A model generated the notes under the pieces. The model saw only the letters and a program-made list of their open reading frames with translations, searched no databases and was not told the DNA's origin. The position numbers were made by a program, and so were the translations under genes. Of a stretch of DNA of 64,000 bases, positions 55,440 to 63,936 are shown piece by piece. Position 1 is the first letter of the stretch; every line of letters starts with the position of its first letter. Origin of the DNA: Bacteroidales bacterium (GTDB taxonomy: Bacteria > Bacteroidota > Bacteroidia > Bacteroidales > UBA4417); NCBI GenBank assembly GCA_016707705.1, contig JADJHD010000017.1, forward strand, positions 79,006 through 143,005, written 5' to 3'.

Positions 55440-55896
55440 CTTCAATTTAACATACTACTGTCAGGCTGAGCCTGTCGAAGACTCATCACAATTAACAAAT
55501 TAATACCCGGATTCAATTTAACATACTACTGTCAGGCTGAGCCTGTCGAAGCCTCATCACAATTAACAAATTAATACCGGGTGCTTCGGGGGGCCTGTCG
55601 AAGCCTCATCACAATTAACAAATTAATACCCGGATTCAATTTAACATACTACTGTCAGGCTGAGCCTGTCGAAGCCTCATCACAATTAACAAATTAATAC
55701 CCGGCTTCAATTTAACATACTACTGTCAGGCTGAGCCTGTCGAAGCCTCATCACAATTAACAAATTAATACCCGGCTACAATTAACATACTACTGTCAGG
55801 CTGAGCTTGTCGAAGCCTCATCACAATTAACAAATTAATATCCGGCTACAATTAACATACTACTGTCAGGCTGAGCCTGTCGAAGCCTCATCACAA
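55440..55896. repeat. Tandem array of ~71-bp units inside the carboxylase cluster
   Basis: The marker CAATTTAACATAC (or CAATTAACATAC) starts at 55443, 55514, 55637, 55708, 55779 and 55849. Spacing is 71 bp, with one 70-bp unit and one shortened ~52-bp unit at about 55585-55636 whose centre is replaced by GTGCTTCGGGG. Each unit carries CAGGCT-G-AGCCTG, a 6-bp inverted repeat, followed by TCGAAG. The array fills the gap between carrier and carboxyltransferase genes. No gene or start signal lies inside. Confidence 0.92.
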
Positions 55897-55933
55897 AAAA
55901 GTACAATTTAGAACCACAAACAAATACGATTTC

Positions 55934-57472
55934 ATGTCAACATTAAACGACAAATTCCACAAGCTCGAAGAAAAAAGCCGCCAGGCAGAACTGGGTGGCG
56001 GACAGGACAGAATTGACCGTCAGCATGCAGCAGGCAGGAAAACTGCAAGGGAAAGACTTATCGACCTGGTTGATCCCGGAACATTTGTTGAACTTGACAA
56101 ATTTGTGGTTCACCGTTCCAGGGATTTTGGAATGGAGAAGAACCTTATCCCCGGTGATGGCGTGGTTTCCGGTTACGGAAAAATAGACGGCAGACTGGTG
56201 TACGTTTTTGCACAGGATTTCACCGTTTTCGGCGGAACCATGAGCCGTGCAAATGCCGATAAGATCGTAAAGATCATGGATATGGCTGTAAAAATGGGTG
56301 CTCCGGTTATCGGACTCAATGACTCAGGTGGTGCACGCATCCAGGAAGGCGTAGAAAGTCTTGCCGGTTATGCCGATATCTTCTACAGAAATGTAATGAG
56401 TTCAGGTGTGGTTCCACAGATCTCAGCAATCCTCGGACCCTGTGCCGGTGGCGCTGTTTATTCTCCTGCCATTACCGACTTTATCATCATGGTAAAGGAC
56501 TCCAGCTATATGTTTGTTACCGGTCCTGAGGTTATTAAGACCGTTACCCATGAAGAGGTTACCAAGGAAGAACTGGGTGGAGCCATGGCTCACAACAGCA
56601 AGAGCGGCGTTGCCCATCTTACTGCTGAAAATGACGAGCATGCAATGATGATGCTCAGGGAATTGGTTGGTTATCTGCCATCCAATAACCTTGAAGATGC
56701 ACCTCTTCTGCCTTGCACTGATGACCTGAACCGTGAGGATGAAAAGCTTCAGAGCCTTATTCCTGATGATCCCAACAAACCATATGATATGAAGGAGCTC
56801 ATCAAGACTGTTGTTGACAACCACAACTTCTTTGAGATTCAGCCATATTATGCCCAGAATATCATTATAGGTTTTGCAAGGCTTGCCGGTCGCAGTGTTG
56901 GTATTGTGGCCAATCAGCCTTCAATGCTTGCCGGTGTTCTGGATATCAACTCCTCCATCAAGGCAGCCCGTTTTGTCCGCTTCTGCGATGCTTTCAATAT
57001 TCCAATCATCACACTTGTTGATGTACCTGGATTCCTTCCTGGAACCACTCAGGAGTTCGGTGGTATTATCAAGCATGGTGCTAAACTTTTGTATGCCTTT
57101 GCTGAGGCAACCGTTCCCAAGATTACCCTGATCACCCGCAAAGCCTATGGCGGAGCTTACGACGTAATGAGCAGCAAGCATATTGGTGCCGACATCAACT
57201 ATGCATATCCAACTGCAGAAATCGCTGTTATGGGTGCTGAAGGTGCCGTAAATATCATCTTCCGTGAAAAGATGACCGATGAGCAGCGCACTGCTGTTGT
57301 TGACGATTATCGCGAGACCTTCGCGAATCCATACAAGGCTGCTGAACTGGGTTATATTGATGAAATCATCCATCCAAGGCAGACCCGTTTCAAACTCATT
57401 CAGGCTCTTGAAATGACTCAGAACAAGCGCAAGAGCAACCCTCCCAAGAAGCACGGAAATATTCCATTGTAA
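55934..57472 (+). CDS. Acyl-CoA carboxylase carboxyltransferase subunit
   Basis: The 512-residue protein of the PccB/MmdA family transfers the carboxyl group between carboxybiotin and propionyl/acetyl-CoA. Both crotonase-type halves are visible. The N-terminal half has GLNDSGGARIQEGVESLAGY and GPCAGGAVYSPAITDF. The C-terminal half has FLPGTTQEFGGIIKHGAKLLYAFAEATVPKITLITRKAYGGAYDVMSSK. It starts with MSTLNDKFHKLEEKSRQAELGGGQDRIDRQHAAGRKTARERL, a standard N-terminus. It completes the three-subunit enzyme whose first genes lie at 53272 and 54929. Confidence 0.94.
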   Translation: MSTLNDKFHKLEEKSRQAELGGGQDRIDRQHAAGRKTARERLIDLVDPGTFVELDKFVVHRSRDFGMEKNLIPGDGVVSGYGKIDGRLVYVFAQDFTVFGGTMSRANADKIVKIMDMAVKMGAPVIGLNDSGGARIQEGVESLAGYADIFYRNVMSSGVVPQISAILGPCAGGAVYSPAITDFIIMVKDSSYMFVTGPEVIKTVTHEEVTKEELGGAMAHNSKSGVAHLTAENDEHAMMMLRELVGYLPSNNLEDAPLLPCTDDLNREDEKLQSLIPDDPNKPYDMKELIKTVVDNHNFFEIQPYYAQNIIIGFARLAGRSVGIVANQPSMLAGVLDINSSIKAARFVRFCDAFNIPIITLVDVPGFLPGTTQEFGGIIKHGAKLLYAFAEATVPKITLITRKAYGGAYDVMSSKHIGADINYAYPTAEIAVMGAEGAVNIIFREKMTDEQRTAVVDDYRETFANPYKAAELGYIDEIIHPRQTRFKLIQALEMTQNKRKSNPPKKHGNIPL

Positions 57473-57777
57473 TTCGGATTTTTCAGTTGTCCTCAACTAT
57501 TAATCCCGATGCTAATTCCCCGGGATTCTTAAGCTATGGGATATCAAAAAAACCTTGACAGACCAGCATTTGAAGCTTTTCTTTATGCTTGGTCATGGCC
57601 GGAAATACAGGGAAGTAAAAGCCGCAATTTTCTGCCTGTTACGGAGCGATGAAAAACAAGTGTGGACAAAGTGTAGCCGCACAGCCTCAAGGTATTGCTT
57701 TTAAGATTTCTTGACTTATTTTCGCTTCCTATTCATGAGGTGAGTAGATAATATCGCTCATCGCATTTGGTTTGGAG
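57473..57777. other. Intergenic region without recognisable gene
   Basis: It is AT-rich sequence after the carboxyltransferase gene. I see no convincing coding frame, promoter or repeat up to the hairpin at 57778. Confidence 0.5.
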
Positions 57778-57865
57778 AATTACCGGCCCACCCGGTAGTT
57801 CATATTGGAGGAGTGGATACTTGGTCAGAAGTGGCAGCTGGAAGACTGCCACTTTATTTTTTTTA
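57700..57865 (+). ncRNA. Candidate small RNA ending in strong terminator
   Basis: The hairpin AATTACCGG / CCGGTAGTT (57778-57800, loop CCCAC) is followed by a purine-rich single-stranded stretch (ATTGGAGGAGTGGATAC). A terminator with stem AAGTGGCAG / CTGCCACTT (57829-57854) and a T-rich tail to 57865 ends it. The carboxyltransferase gene ends 350 bp upstream, far for a simple terminator, so an independent RNA is possible. No known family was recognised and the 5' end is a guess. Confidence 0.3.
57829..57865 (+). terminator. Rho-independent terminator
   Basis: A nine-base stem AAGTGGCAG / CTGCCACTT with an 8-base loop is followed by TATTTTTTTTT. Confidence 0.85.
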
Positions 57866-57963
57866 TACCCTCCCTTCCACCCAATCATTCTGAATCAGTA
57901 AGCAAACCTCTACTCTTGCTAAAATTTAACTCAAACCGCTCTTCACTAGTCATAGGGGAGATG

Positions 57964-57979
57964 TCCGCCGGCTGGTGGA
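57964..57979. repeat. REP-like palindrome TCCGCCGGCTGGTGGA
   Basis: This is a degenerate member of the TCCGYCAGCTGRCGGA family, in the gap before the xylose regulator. Confidence 0.5.
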
Positions 57980-58157
57980 CGGACGGGGTTAACATCTCCC
58001 AAGAAATCATCAATTTTCCTCTTTCTATCCTCCCATAGCCATATAGCAGGCATCCGCCTCTTTTGGAAATGGGTAGCGGTTCCCCAAAGCGTAAACCCAC
58101 CTCCACCACATCCTTAAAACCTCAAGGAAAGCGTAAAAAATACGGACTGTATTGTAT

Positions 58158-58184
58158 TGTATATCTGATATTTATAGATATACA
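58158..58184. promoter_or_regulatory. Inverted-repeat operator candidate upstream of the xylose regulator
   Basis: Perfect 9-bp arms TGTATATCT (58158-58166) and AGATATACA (58176-58184) are separated by nine bases. The centre is ~115 bp before the regulator ATG. NrtR/AraR-type NUDIX regulators bind palindromes near their own operons, so this is the best candidate site for autoregulation of the xylose genes. Confidence 0.5.
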
Positions 58185-58287
58185 TAAAACATCTTGCGCT
58201 ATATCTCCATATTACTTAGCGTATATTTTACGTTATGTTTGCTTTCAGCTTCCGATTGCTGTAATTTTCGCTCTCAAAAGAACGTCA

Positions 58288-59037
58288 ATGCACTCAGCTG
58301 TTAACCCTTCCATTTCTGTTGACTGTGTTATTTTCGGCTTCGATGGAAAAGACCTGATGGTTCTTCTCATTGATCTGAACAGGAAAAACGCAGCCAATCC
58401 ATCTTGCAGGGAACATAAGCTCCCCGGAAGTCTTATCCTTGAAAATGAAGAGATTGACGCAGCAGCAAACCGCACACTTCTGGAACTGACGGGACTGTCA
58501 GATGTCTACCTCCGTCAGTTTGGAGTGTTCTCCGATCCTGAACGCATCAGAAAGCCCGAAGACCTGCAATGGATTGCCGATACCTACGGAGTTAAAGTCT
58601 CACGAATTGTTACCATCACCTACTACGCTCTTGTAAAAATCGACAAGAGCATCCTTCAGCCAACTGTTGAGGGAGAAGTAGGATGGCACAGGGTTCAGGA
58701 CATAAGAAACCTAGCCTTCGACCATAAGCGAATCCTTGTGAATGCCCTGGAATTGCTCACGCGACAGCTGCTTAATGAACCTATTGCCTTTGAACTGCTC
58801 CAAAAACGCTTCTCGGTCAGGCAACTCCAGAATCTGTATGAAGCAATCCTTGGTTTTGAGATCGACAACCGCAACTTCCGCAAAAAAGTACTCAAATTTC
58901 CATTCCTAAAATTGCTTGATGAAAAGGAAAAGCTGGTTTCCCATAAACCTGCCCGCCTTTACAAATTCGATAAGGTAGCTTACGAAAAGGAGATAAAGAA
59001 AAGCAAACTTCAGCTGAACTTCATCAGATTTTTCTGA
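58288..59037 (+). CDS. NUDIX-domain sugar-responsive transcriptional regulator (NrtR/AraR-like)
   Basis: ATG 58288 is the likely start (MHSAVNPSISVDCVIFGFDGKDLMVLLI); the 75 codons open upstream to 58063 have no family resemblance. The 249 residues carry an N-terminal NUDIX-like domain (about 8-145) in which the GX5EX7REUXEEXGU box is degenerate (PGSLILENEEIDAAANRTLLELTGL), so it probably binds rather than hydrolyses ligand. A C-terminal winged-helix domain follows (about 165-249, LLQKRFSVRQLQNLYEAILGFEIDNRNFRKKVLKFPFLKLL). The order regulator-xylB-xylA-transporter matches xylose loci of Bacteroides, so xylose or its derivative is the likely signal. Confidence 0.88.
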   Translation: MHSAVNPSISVDCVIFGFDGKDLMVLLIDLNRKNAANPSCREHKLPGSLILENEEIDAAANRTLLELTGLSDVYLRQFGVFSDPERIRKPEDLQWIADTYGVKVSRIVTITYYALVKIDKSILQPTVEGEVGWHRVQDIRNLAFDHKRILVNALELLTRQLLNEPIAFELLQKRFSVRQLQNLYEAILGFEIDNRNFRKKVLKFPFLKLLDEKEKLVSHKPARLYKFDKVAYEKEIKKSKLQLNFIRFF

Positions 59038-59073
59038 TAGATGATTTAATTGATAATCAATAAATGCAGCGCT

Positions 59074-60562
59074 ATGATGACACTTGGGATTGATATAGGC
59101 AGTTCTTCCATTAAAGTAGCCCTGTTGGAAGTAGAAAGCGGCAAATGCAGTGCCAGCGTTCAACTTCCGCAAACCGAGATGGAAATTCTTGCCCTTCAGT
59201 CGGGCTGGGCAGAACAGGATCCCATGATGTGGTGGAATTATTTCCTGCAGGCTATTCCCCAACTACTTCAACAGGCTCAGGCCTCAAATGATGATATTAA
59301 GGCCATTGGAATCTCCTACCAGATGCACGGACTGGTTTGCGTCGATAATAACATGCAACCTATCCGCAATTCAATCATTTGGTGCGATAGCCGCGCAGTC
59401 CCATATGGCAATAAGGCTTTTGAATCCATTGGCTCAGAAACCTGCCTTTCACACCTGCTTAATTCTCCCGGGAACTTTACAGCATCAAAACTCGCATGGG
59501 TAAAGGAAAACGAGCCTGAGAACTTCAAAAAAATCAAACATTTCATGCTTCCGGGTGATTTTATTGCCCTGATGCTCACCGGAGAAGCTACTACTACACT
59601 GTCTGGCTTGTCGGAAGGGATGCTCTGGGATTTTAAGGAGCAATCTCCAGCCTGGTTCCTGATGGAAGAGTTTGGCTTCAGCCGTGCTCTTCTCGCTAAT
59701 CATGCTCCTACTTTCGGAATTCAGGGAAAACTCACGGATAAGGCTGCTCAGGAAACCGGCCTCTGTGCAGGCACACCCGTTACTTATCGTGCCGGCGACC
59801 AACCCAATAATGCCTTCTCCCTGAATGTTCTTAATCCCGGTGAAATTGCAGCTACCGCAGGCACCTCCGGAGTTGTATACGGGGTAACTGATCAGGTAAA
59901 ATTTGATCCGGAATCCCGGGTGAACAGCTTTGCCCATGTAACCTATACACCTGAAAATCCAAAACTGGGTGTCCTGCTTTGCATCAATGGCACCGGAATC
60001 CTGAATTCATGGGTGCGCAGACAAACAGCTCCGGATCTTTCCTATGACGAGATTAACAGGCTTGCAGCTTCAGTCCCGGCAGGTTCCGAAGGTGTAACCG
60101 TTCTCCCATTTGGCAATGGTGCCGAGCGCATGCTCCGTAATCAGGAGCCGGGCTGTGTTGTATCCGGACTGAATTTCAATATCCACTCCCGCAATCATCT
60201 TTTCAGGGCAGCACAGGAAGGAATTGCTTTTTTCATTCCTCTATGGAATGGAAATCATGAAGGAAGTGGGAATCAACTCCTCCAGAATCAGGGCCGGGAA
60301 GGCAAATATGTTCCTCAGTCCGGTTTTCAGGCAAACGCTGGCCAACCTTTCGGGCAGCACCATCCAATTGTACGATACTGACGGTGCACTGGGAGCGGCG
60401 AGAGGTGCTGCCTATGGTGCCGGACTCTATACCAGCTTCGAGGAAACCTTCAGAAGCCTGCAGGCTCTTGAAACCATTGCACCGGCAAGCCCTGCTGAAA
60501 GTTTGAATGAATCTTACAGTCTCTGGAGAGCCAATCTTGAAAAATCATTGAAGAATCAATAA
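59074..60562 (+). CDS. xylB: Xylulokinase, interrupted by one frameshift
   Basis: The FGGY-family kinase phosphorylates D-xylulose to xylulose-5-phosphate. The start is 59074 (MMTLGIDIGSSSIKVALLE); the eight codons open upstream are not family-like. Visible are the phosphate loop GIDIGSSSIK, substrate region SYQMHGLV and WCDSRA, and the catalytic Asp in YRAGDQPNNAF. At 60228-60233 there is a run of six T where five would keep the frame (EGIAFSFLYGMEIMKEVG). The first frame therefore ends at 60381 and the second runs from here to 60562 (RIRAGKANMFLSPVFRQTLANLSG...). Everything else is intact, so a sequencing error in the T-run is the simplest reading. It lies 36 bp after the regulator. Confidence 0.88.
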
Positions 60563-60577
60563 ATTAACAATCACTAT

Positions 60578-61900
60578 ATGAGCACAACATCCACTAAAGA
60601 GTTCTTCCCGGGGATTGGGAAGATTAAGTTTGAAGGCCGGGAGTCAAAAAATCCTCTCTCTTTCAAATGGTACGACGAAAACAGCATGGTTGCCGGGAAA
60701 AGCATGAAGGATCATTTCCGCTTTTCAATGGCTTACTGGCATACGCTTCTTGGAACCGGTGGCGATCCTTTTGGCCCCGGAACCAAGTCATTCCCCTGGG
60801 AAGAGGCTGATACACTTATGCAGCGCAACTACGACCGCATGGATGCCGCCTTTGAGTTCATGAGCAAGATCGGAATTCCTTTCTGGTGCTTCCATGATAC
60901 TGATATCGCCGGTGATGGTGGTGTGTTTGAAATTGAAGAAAGGCTTGAGAAAATGGTGAAGTATGCCAAGGAAAAGCAGAAAGAGACCGGTATCAAGCTA
61001 TTATGGGGCACAGCAAATGTGTTCTCGAATCCCCGCTATATGAATGGCGCTTCCACCAATCCTGATTTTCTGGCGGTAGCACATGCAGGTACTCAGGTCA
61101 AGAATGCCTTGGATGCTACCATCGCTCTTGGTGGAGAAAATTACGTTTTCTGGGGTGGACGCGAAGGCTATATGAGTCTGCTGAATACTGATACCAAACG
61201 TGAAAAGGAACATCTTGCACGCTTCCTCACCATGGCCCGCGACTATGCCCGCGACAGAGGCTTCAAGGGGACTTTCCTCATCGAGCCCAAACCCATGGAA
61301 CCCACCAAGCATCAGTATGATTTCGATACTGAAACCGTTATTGGATTCCTTCGTCAGCACGGACTGGATAAGGATTTCAAACTGAATATCGAAGTAAATC
61401 ACGCCACCCTTGCCGGACACACCTTCCAGCATGAGTTGCAGATGGCTGCCGATGCCGGATTACTGGGAAGCATAGATGCCAATCGCGGTGATTACCAGAA
61501 TGGATGGGATACCGATCAGTTCCCGATCAATCTGTACGAAACGGTGGAATCACTTCTGGTTATACTTTCAGCAGGCGGATTCACAACAGGAGGTATCAAT
61601 TTCGATGCAAAGACCCGTCGCAATTCAACGGATCTGGAGGATATCTTCATTGCTCATATCGCTGCCATGGACACCTTCGCCCGCTCACTCAAGATTGCAG
61701 ATGCCGTGCTGAAGGAATCAAACTACCTTGAACTCCGCCGCCAGCGCTATGCAAGCTTCGATTCAGGCATGGGCAAGGGCTTTGAAAGCGGTCTCCTCAG
61801 TCTCGAAGACCTCCGCAATATTGCCAGAGCTTCCGGCGAACCTCAAATGACCAGCGGCAAGCAGGAGCTCTATGAACAGATTATCAATAACTTTATATAG
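60578..61900 (+). CDS. xylA: Xylose isomerase
   Basis: It converts D-xylose to D-xylulose with two divalent metals. The 440 residues equal the long (class II) XylA length. Signatures are FWCFHDTDIAGDG with the catalytic His/Asp, FWGGREGYMSLLNTD, FLIEPKPMEPTKHQYDFDTETV with the metal Glu, NIEVNHATLAGHTFQHEL and GSIDANRGDYQNGWDTDQFP. It lies 15 bp after xylB, so they are one transcript. A TIM-barrel, cytosolic enzyme. Confidence 0.97.
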   Translation: MSTTSTKEFFPGIGKIKFEGRESKNPLSFKWYDENSMVAGKSMKDHFRFSMAYWHTLLGTGGDPFGPGTKSFPWEEADTLMQRNYDRMDAAFEFMSKIGIPFWCFHDTDIAGDGGVFEIEERLEKMVKYAKEKQKETGIKLLWGTANVFSNPRYMNGASTNPDFLAVAHAGTQVKNALDATIALGGENYVFWGGREGYMSLLNTDTKREKEHLARFLTMARDYARDRGFKGTFLIEPKPMEPTKHQYDFDTETVIGFLRQHGLDKDFKLNIEVNHATLAGHTFQHELQMAADAGLLGSIDANRGDYQNGWDTDQFPINLYETVESLLVILSAGGFTTGGINFDAKTRRNSTDLEDIFIAHIAAMDTFARSLKIADAVLKESNYLELRRQRYASFDSGMGKGFESGLLSLEDLRNIARASGEPQMTSGKQELYEQIINNFI

Positions 61901-61931
61901 TTTAGATGTTGCTAGTCAGGGGTAAGTAGTT

Positions 61932-61970
61932 GGAAACTCATAGGTATAAAAACTTATGGGTTTCCTATTT
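61932..61970 (+). terminator. Possible weak terminator or processing hairpin after xylA
   Basis: GGAAACTCATAGG (61932-61944) and CTTATGGGTTTCC (61953-61965) form a 13-bp stem with two G-T/A mismatches and an 8-base loop; only TATTTAG follows. It may lower expression of the downstream transporter relative to xylA. Confidence 0.4.
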
Positions 61971-62146
61971 AGTCCTTCATTGTTGCACCTTGTCACCTCT
62001 GCCCCGGCTTGTTTTCTATGCCATGGTTTAATGAAGCGTTTATTCGATTTCCCTGGCCAAAAGCAAAGCAATATTCTACAAATTAACCCTCATACTTTTA
62101 GATTGCCTAATTTTCAAGTAACCACGCGTCAGAAATCATACTTACC

Positions 62147-63568
62147 ATGAACAAAACAGGCATCAACACAACCTATCTCTGGAGTTTAACGTTGGTAGCA
62201 ACCCTCGGAGGACTCCTCTTCGGGTATGATACCGCTGTAATCTCCGGTACTGTCAGCTCCCTGAAGATCAACTTTATCGATCCCAGAAATCTGGCGGAAA
62301 TGAGTGCAAACTCCCTTCTGGGATTCACCGTTTCTTCAGCCCTCATCGGCTGCATACTCGGTGGACTCATCGGTGGTTGGATGGCATTGAAATTTGGCAG
62401 GAAAAACAGTATGATTGCTGCCGCTATATTGCTGATTATTTCGGCTATCGGCTCAGGCTTTCCTGAACTGCTGCTGGCACCCGTTGGAACTGATGTCTCA
62501 GGATTCCTTACTGCATTTATAGTGTACCGCATTATTGGTGGAGTTGGGGTTGGACTGGCTTCCATGCTGTCACCAATGTATATTGCCGAAATATCGCCAG
62601 CCTCTAAGCGAGGAAATCTGGTATCCTGGAACCAGTTTGCCATCATTTTTGGTATGCTGGTTGTCTATTTTGTGAATTTTACGATTGCACGGCAGGGAAA
62701 TGAAGAATGGCTTCATTCCTTTGGCTGGAGATGGATGTTCTTCTCAGAAACCATTCCGGGATTCCTGTTCCTTTTCCTGCTGTTCTTTGTGCCGGAAAGT
62801 CCACGCTGGCTGGTAATGCAGAAGAAGGAAGAAAAAGCGTCAAGCATCCTTCAGAAGATCAATGGCAATGAAACCGCAAAACTGGTGCTGTCGGAAATCC
62901 GCGAATCTGTTAACGCAACAGGTTCTTCAAAGCTGTTTGCCTTTGGTTCACTGGTGGTAATCATTGGTGTTCTTCTCTCCATTTTCCAGCAGTTCGTAGG
63001 TATAAATGTGGTCCTTTATTATGCCCCTGAAATCTTCAAGAATATGGGTAACGGGACGGATGCTTCTCTTTTGCAGACTATCATCGTGGGTATTATTAAC
63101 CTAACCTTTACCGTAGTTGCAATCTATACCGTCGACAGGTACGGCCGCAAGCCTTTGCAGATAATTGGTGCCCTGGGAATGGCTTTGAGCATGATTGCCC
63201 TGGGATTTTTCTTCTACCTTGAGAAAGTCGGAATTGCTGCACTTGTATTCATGTTGACTTATGTTGCCAGTTTCGCAGTAAGCTGGGGTCCGGTTACCTG
63301 GGTCCTTTTATCGGAAATTTTCCCCAATCGTATCCGTGGAAGGGCAATGGCTGTTGCTGTTGCGGCTCAATGGATTTCCAATTACCTCGTTTCCTGGACT
63401 TTCCCCATGATGGATAAAAGCTCATCGCTGAATGCTATCTTCCACCATGGTTTTTCCTATTGGATCTACGGACTCATGGGACTCCTTGCTGCCTGGTTCA
63501 TGTGGAAGCTCGTCCCCGAAACCCGCAACAAGACTCTTGAGCAAATGGAAGCCCTCTGGAAGAAGTAG
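62147..63568 (+). CDS. xylE: Sugar/H+ symporter of the XylE type
   Basis: The MFS sugar-porter protein has 473 residues and twelve TM segments. Family signatures are GGLLFGYDTAVISGTVSSL in TM1, GRKNSM after TM2, RIIGGVGVGLASMLSPMYIAEISPASKRGNLVSWNQ, PESPRWLVMQKKEEKA, QQFVGINVVLYYAPEIF in TM7, DRYGRKPLQIIG, WGPVTWVLLSEIFPNRIRGRAMA and PETRNKTLEQME. It imports xylose (or a similar pentose/hexose) with protons across the inner membrane. It is the last gene of the xylose module, 246 bp after xylA. The substrate is inferred from the neighbours. Confidence 0.92.
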   Translation: MNKTGINTTYLWSLTLVATLGGLLFGYDTAVISGTVSSLKINFIDPRNLAEMSANSLLGFTVSSALIGCILGGLIGGWMALKFGRKNSMIAAAILLIISAIGSGFPELLLAPVGTDVSGFLTAFIVYRIIGGVGVGLASMLSPMYIAEISPASKRGNLVSWNQFAIIFGMLVVYFVNFTIARQGNEEWLHSFGWRWMFFSETIPGFLFLFLLFFVPESPRWLVMQKKEEKASSILQKINGNETAKLVLSEIRESVNATGSSKLFAFGSLVVIIGVLLSIFQQFVGINVVLYYAPEIFKNMGNGTDASLLQTIIVGIINLTFTVVAIYTVDRYGRKPLQIIGALGMALSMIALGFFFYLEKVGIAALVFMLTYVASFAVSWGPVTWVLLSEIFPNRIRGRAMAVAVAAQWISNYLVSWTFPMMDKSSSLNAIFHHGFSYWIYGLMGLLAAWFMWKLVPETRNKTLEQMEALWKK

Positions 63569-63609
63569 TTGTTAGTTGTTAGTAGTTTAGTTGTTAGTGT
63601 TCGGGGTTC
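63569..63609 (+). repeat. Copy 3 of dispersed T/G-rich 3'-trailer element (after xylose transporter)
   Basis: TTGTTAGTAGTTTAGTTGTT and neighbours start at the base after the stop codon and end in GTTCGGGGTTC. It has the same sense orientation as the copies after ruvB and fba. Confidence 0.75.
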
Positions 63610-63715
63610 AAGGTTGCTCAATCTTCATCAGCCGCGGCGGATTAGTGCTTTAGTGGTTCTATATTTTGGATAGTTTGATTTCATTTTCATCTGCTAACCG
63701 GCGGACACATCCCCA

Positions 63716-63731
63716 TCCGCCAGCCGGCGGA
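63716..63731. repeat. REP-like palindrome TCCGCCAGCCGGCGGA
   Basis: This is a near-perfect member of the dispersed palindrome family. Another half-site, ACCGGCGGAC, lies at 63697-63706. Confidence 0.6.
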
Positions 63732-63734
63732 TTG

Positions 63735-63845
63735 TCCTTTGTCTTTTTCCTTTTGTCTTTTGTCTTTTTCCTTTTGTCCTTCCCCTTTTGTCTTTTTCCT
63801 TTTGTCTTTTTCCTTTTGTCTTTTGTCTTTTCCCTTCCTCTTCCC
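63735..63845 (-). repeat. Pyrimidine-rich array related to the 38-bp array at 7.3 kb
   Basis: The plus strand reads as repeated TTTGTCTTTTTCC/TTTTGTC units. Its reverse complement contains the core GACAAAAGGANAAAGACAAA of the 7319-7616 array. Frames open through it encode only Lys/Arg- or Phe/Leu-rich repeat, so no gene is called. The rest of 63569-63936 has no gene. Confidence 0.8.
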
Positions 63846-63936
63846 CTTTCATTTTTTCTATCACATTTATCAGTACCTTTGCCGGCCTTTTCGGAGGAGA
63901 GTAACTCAATAATTATTAGCAAGATAAAGAATCAAA

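Noticed and set aside
55440..55896. CRISPR array
   Set aside because: The whole 71-bp unit is conserved, with no variable spacers and no cas genes.
58063..58287. N-terminal extension of the NUDIX regulator
   Set aside because: These codons overlap the operator and AT-rich promoter region and do not resemble the family; the ATG at 58288 gives a normal N-terminus.
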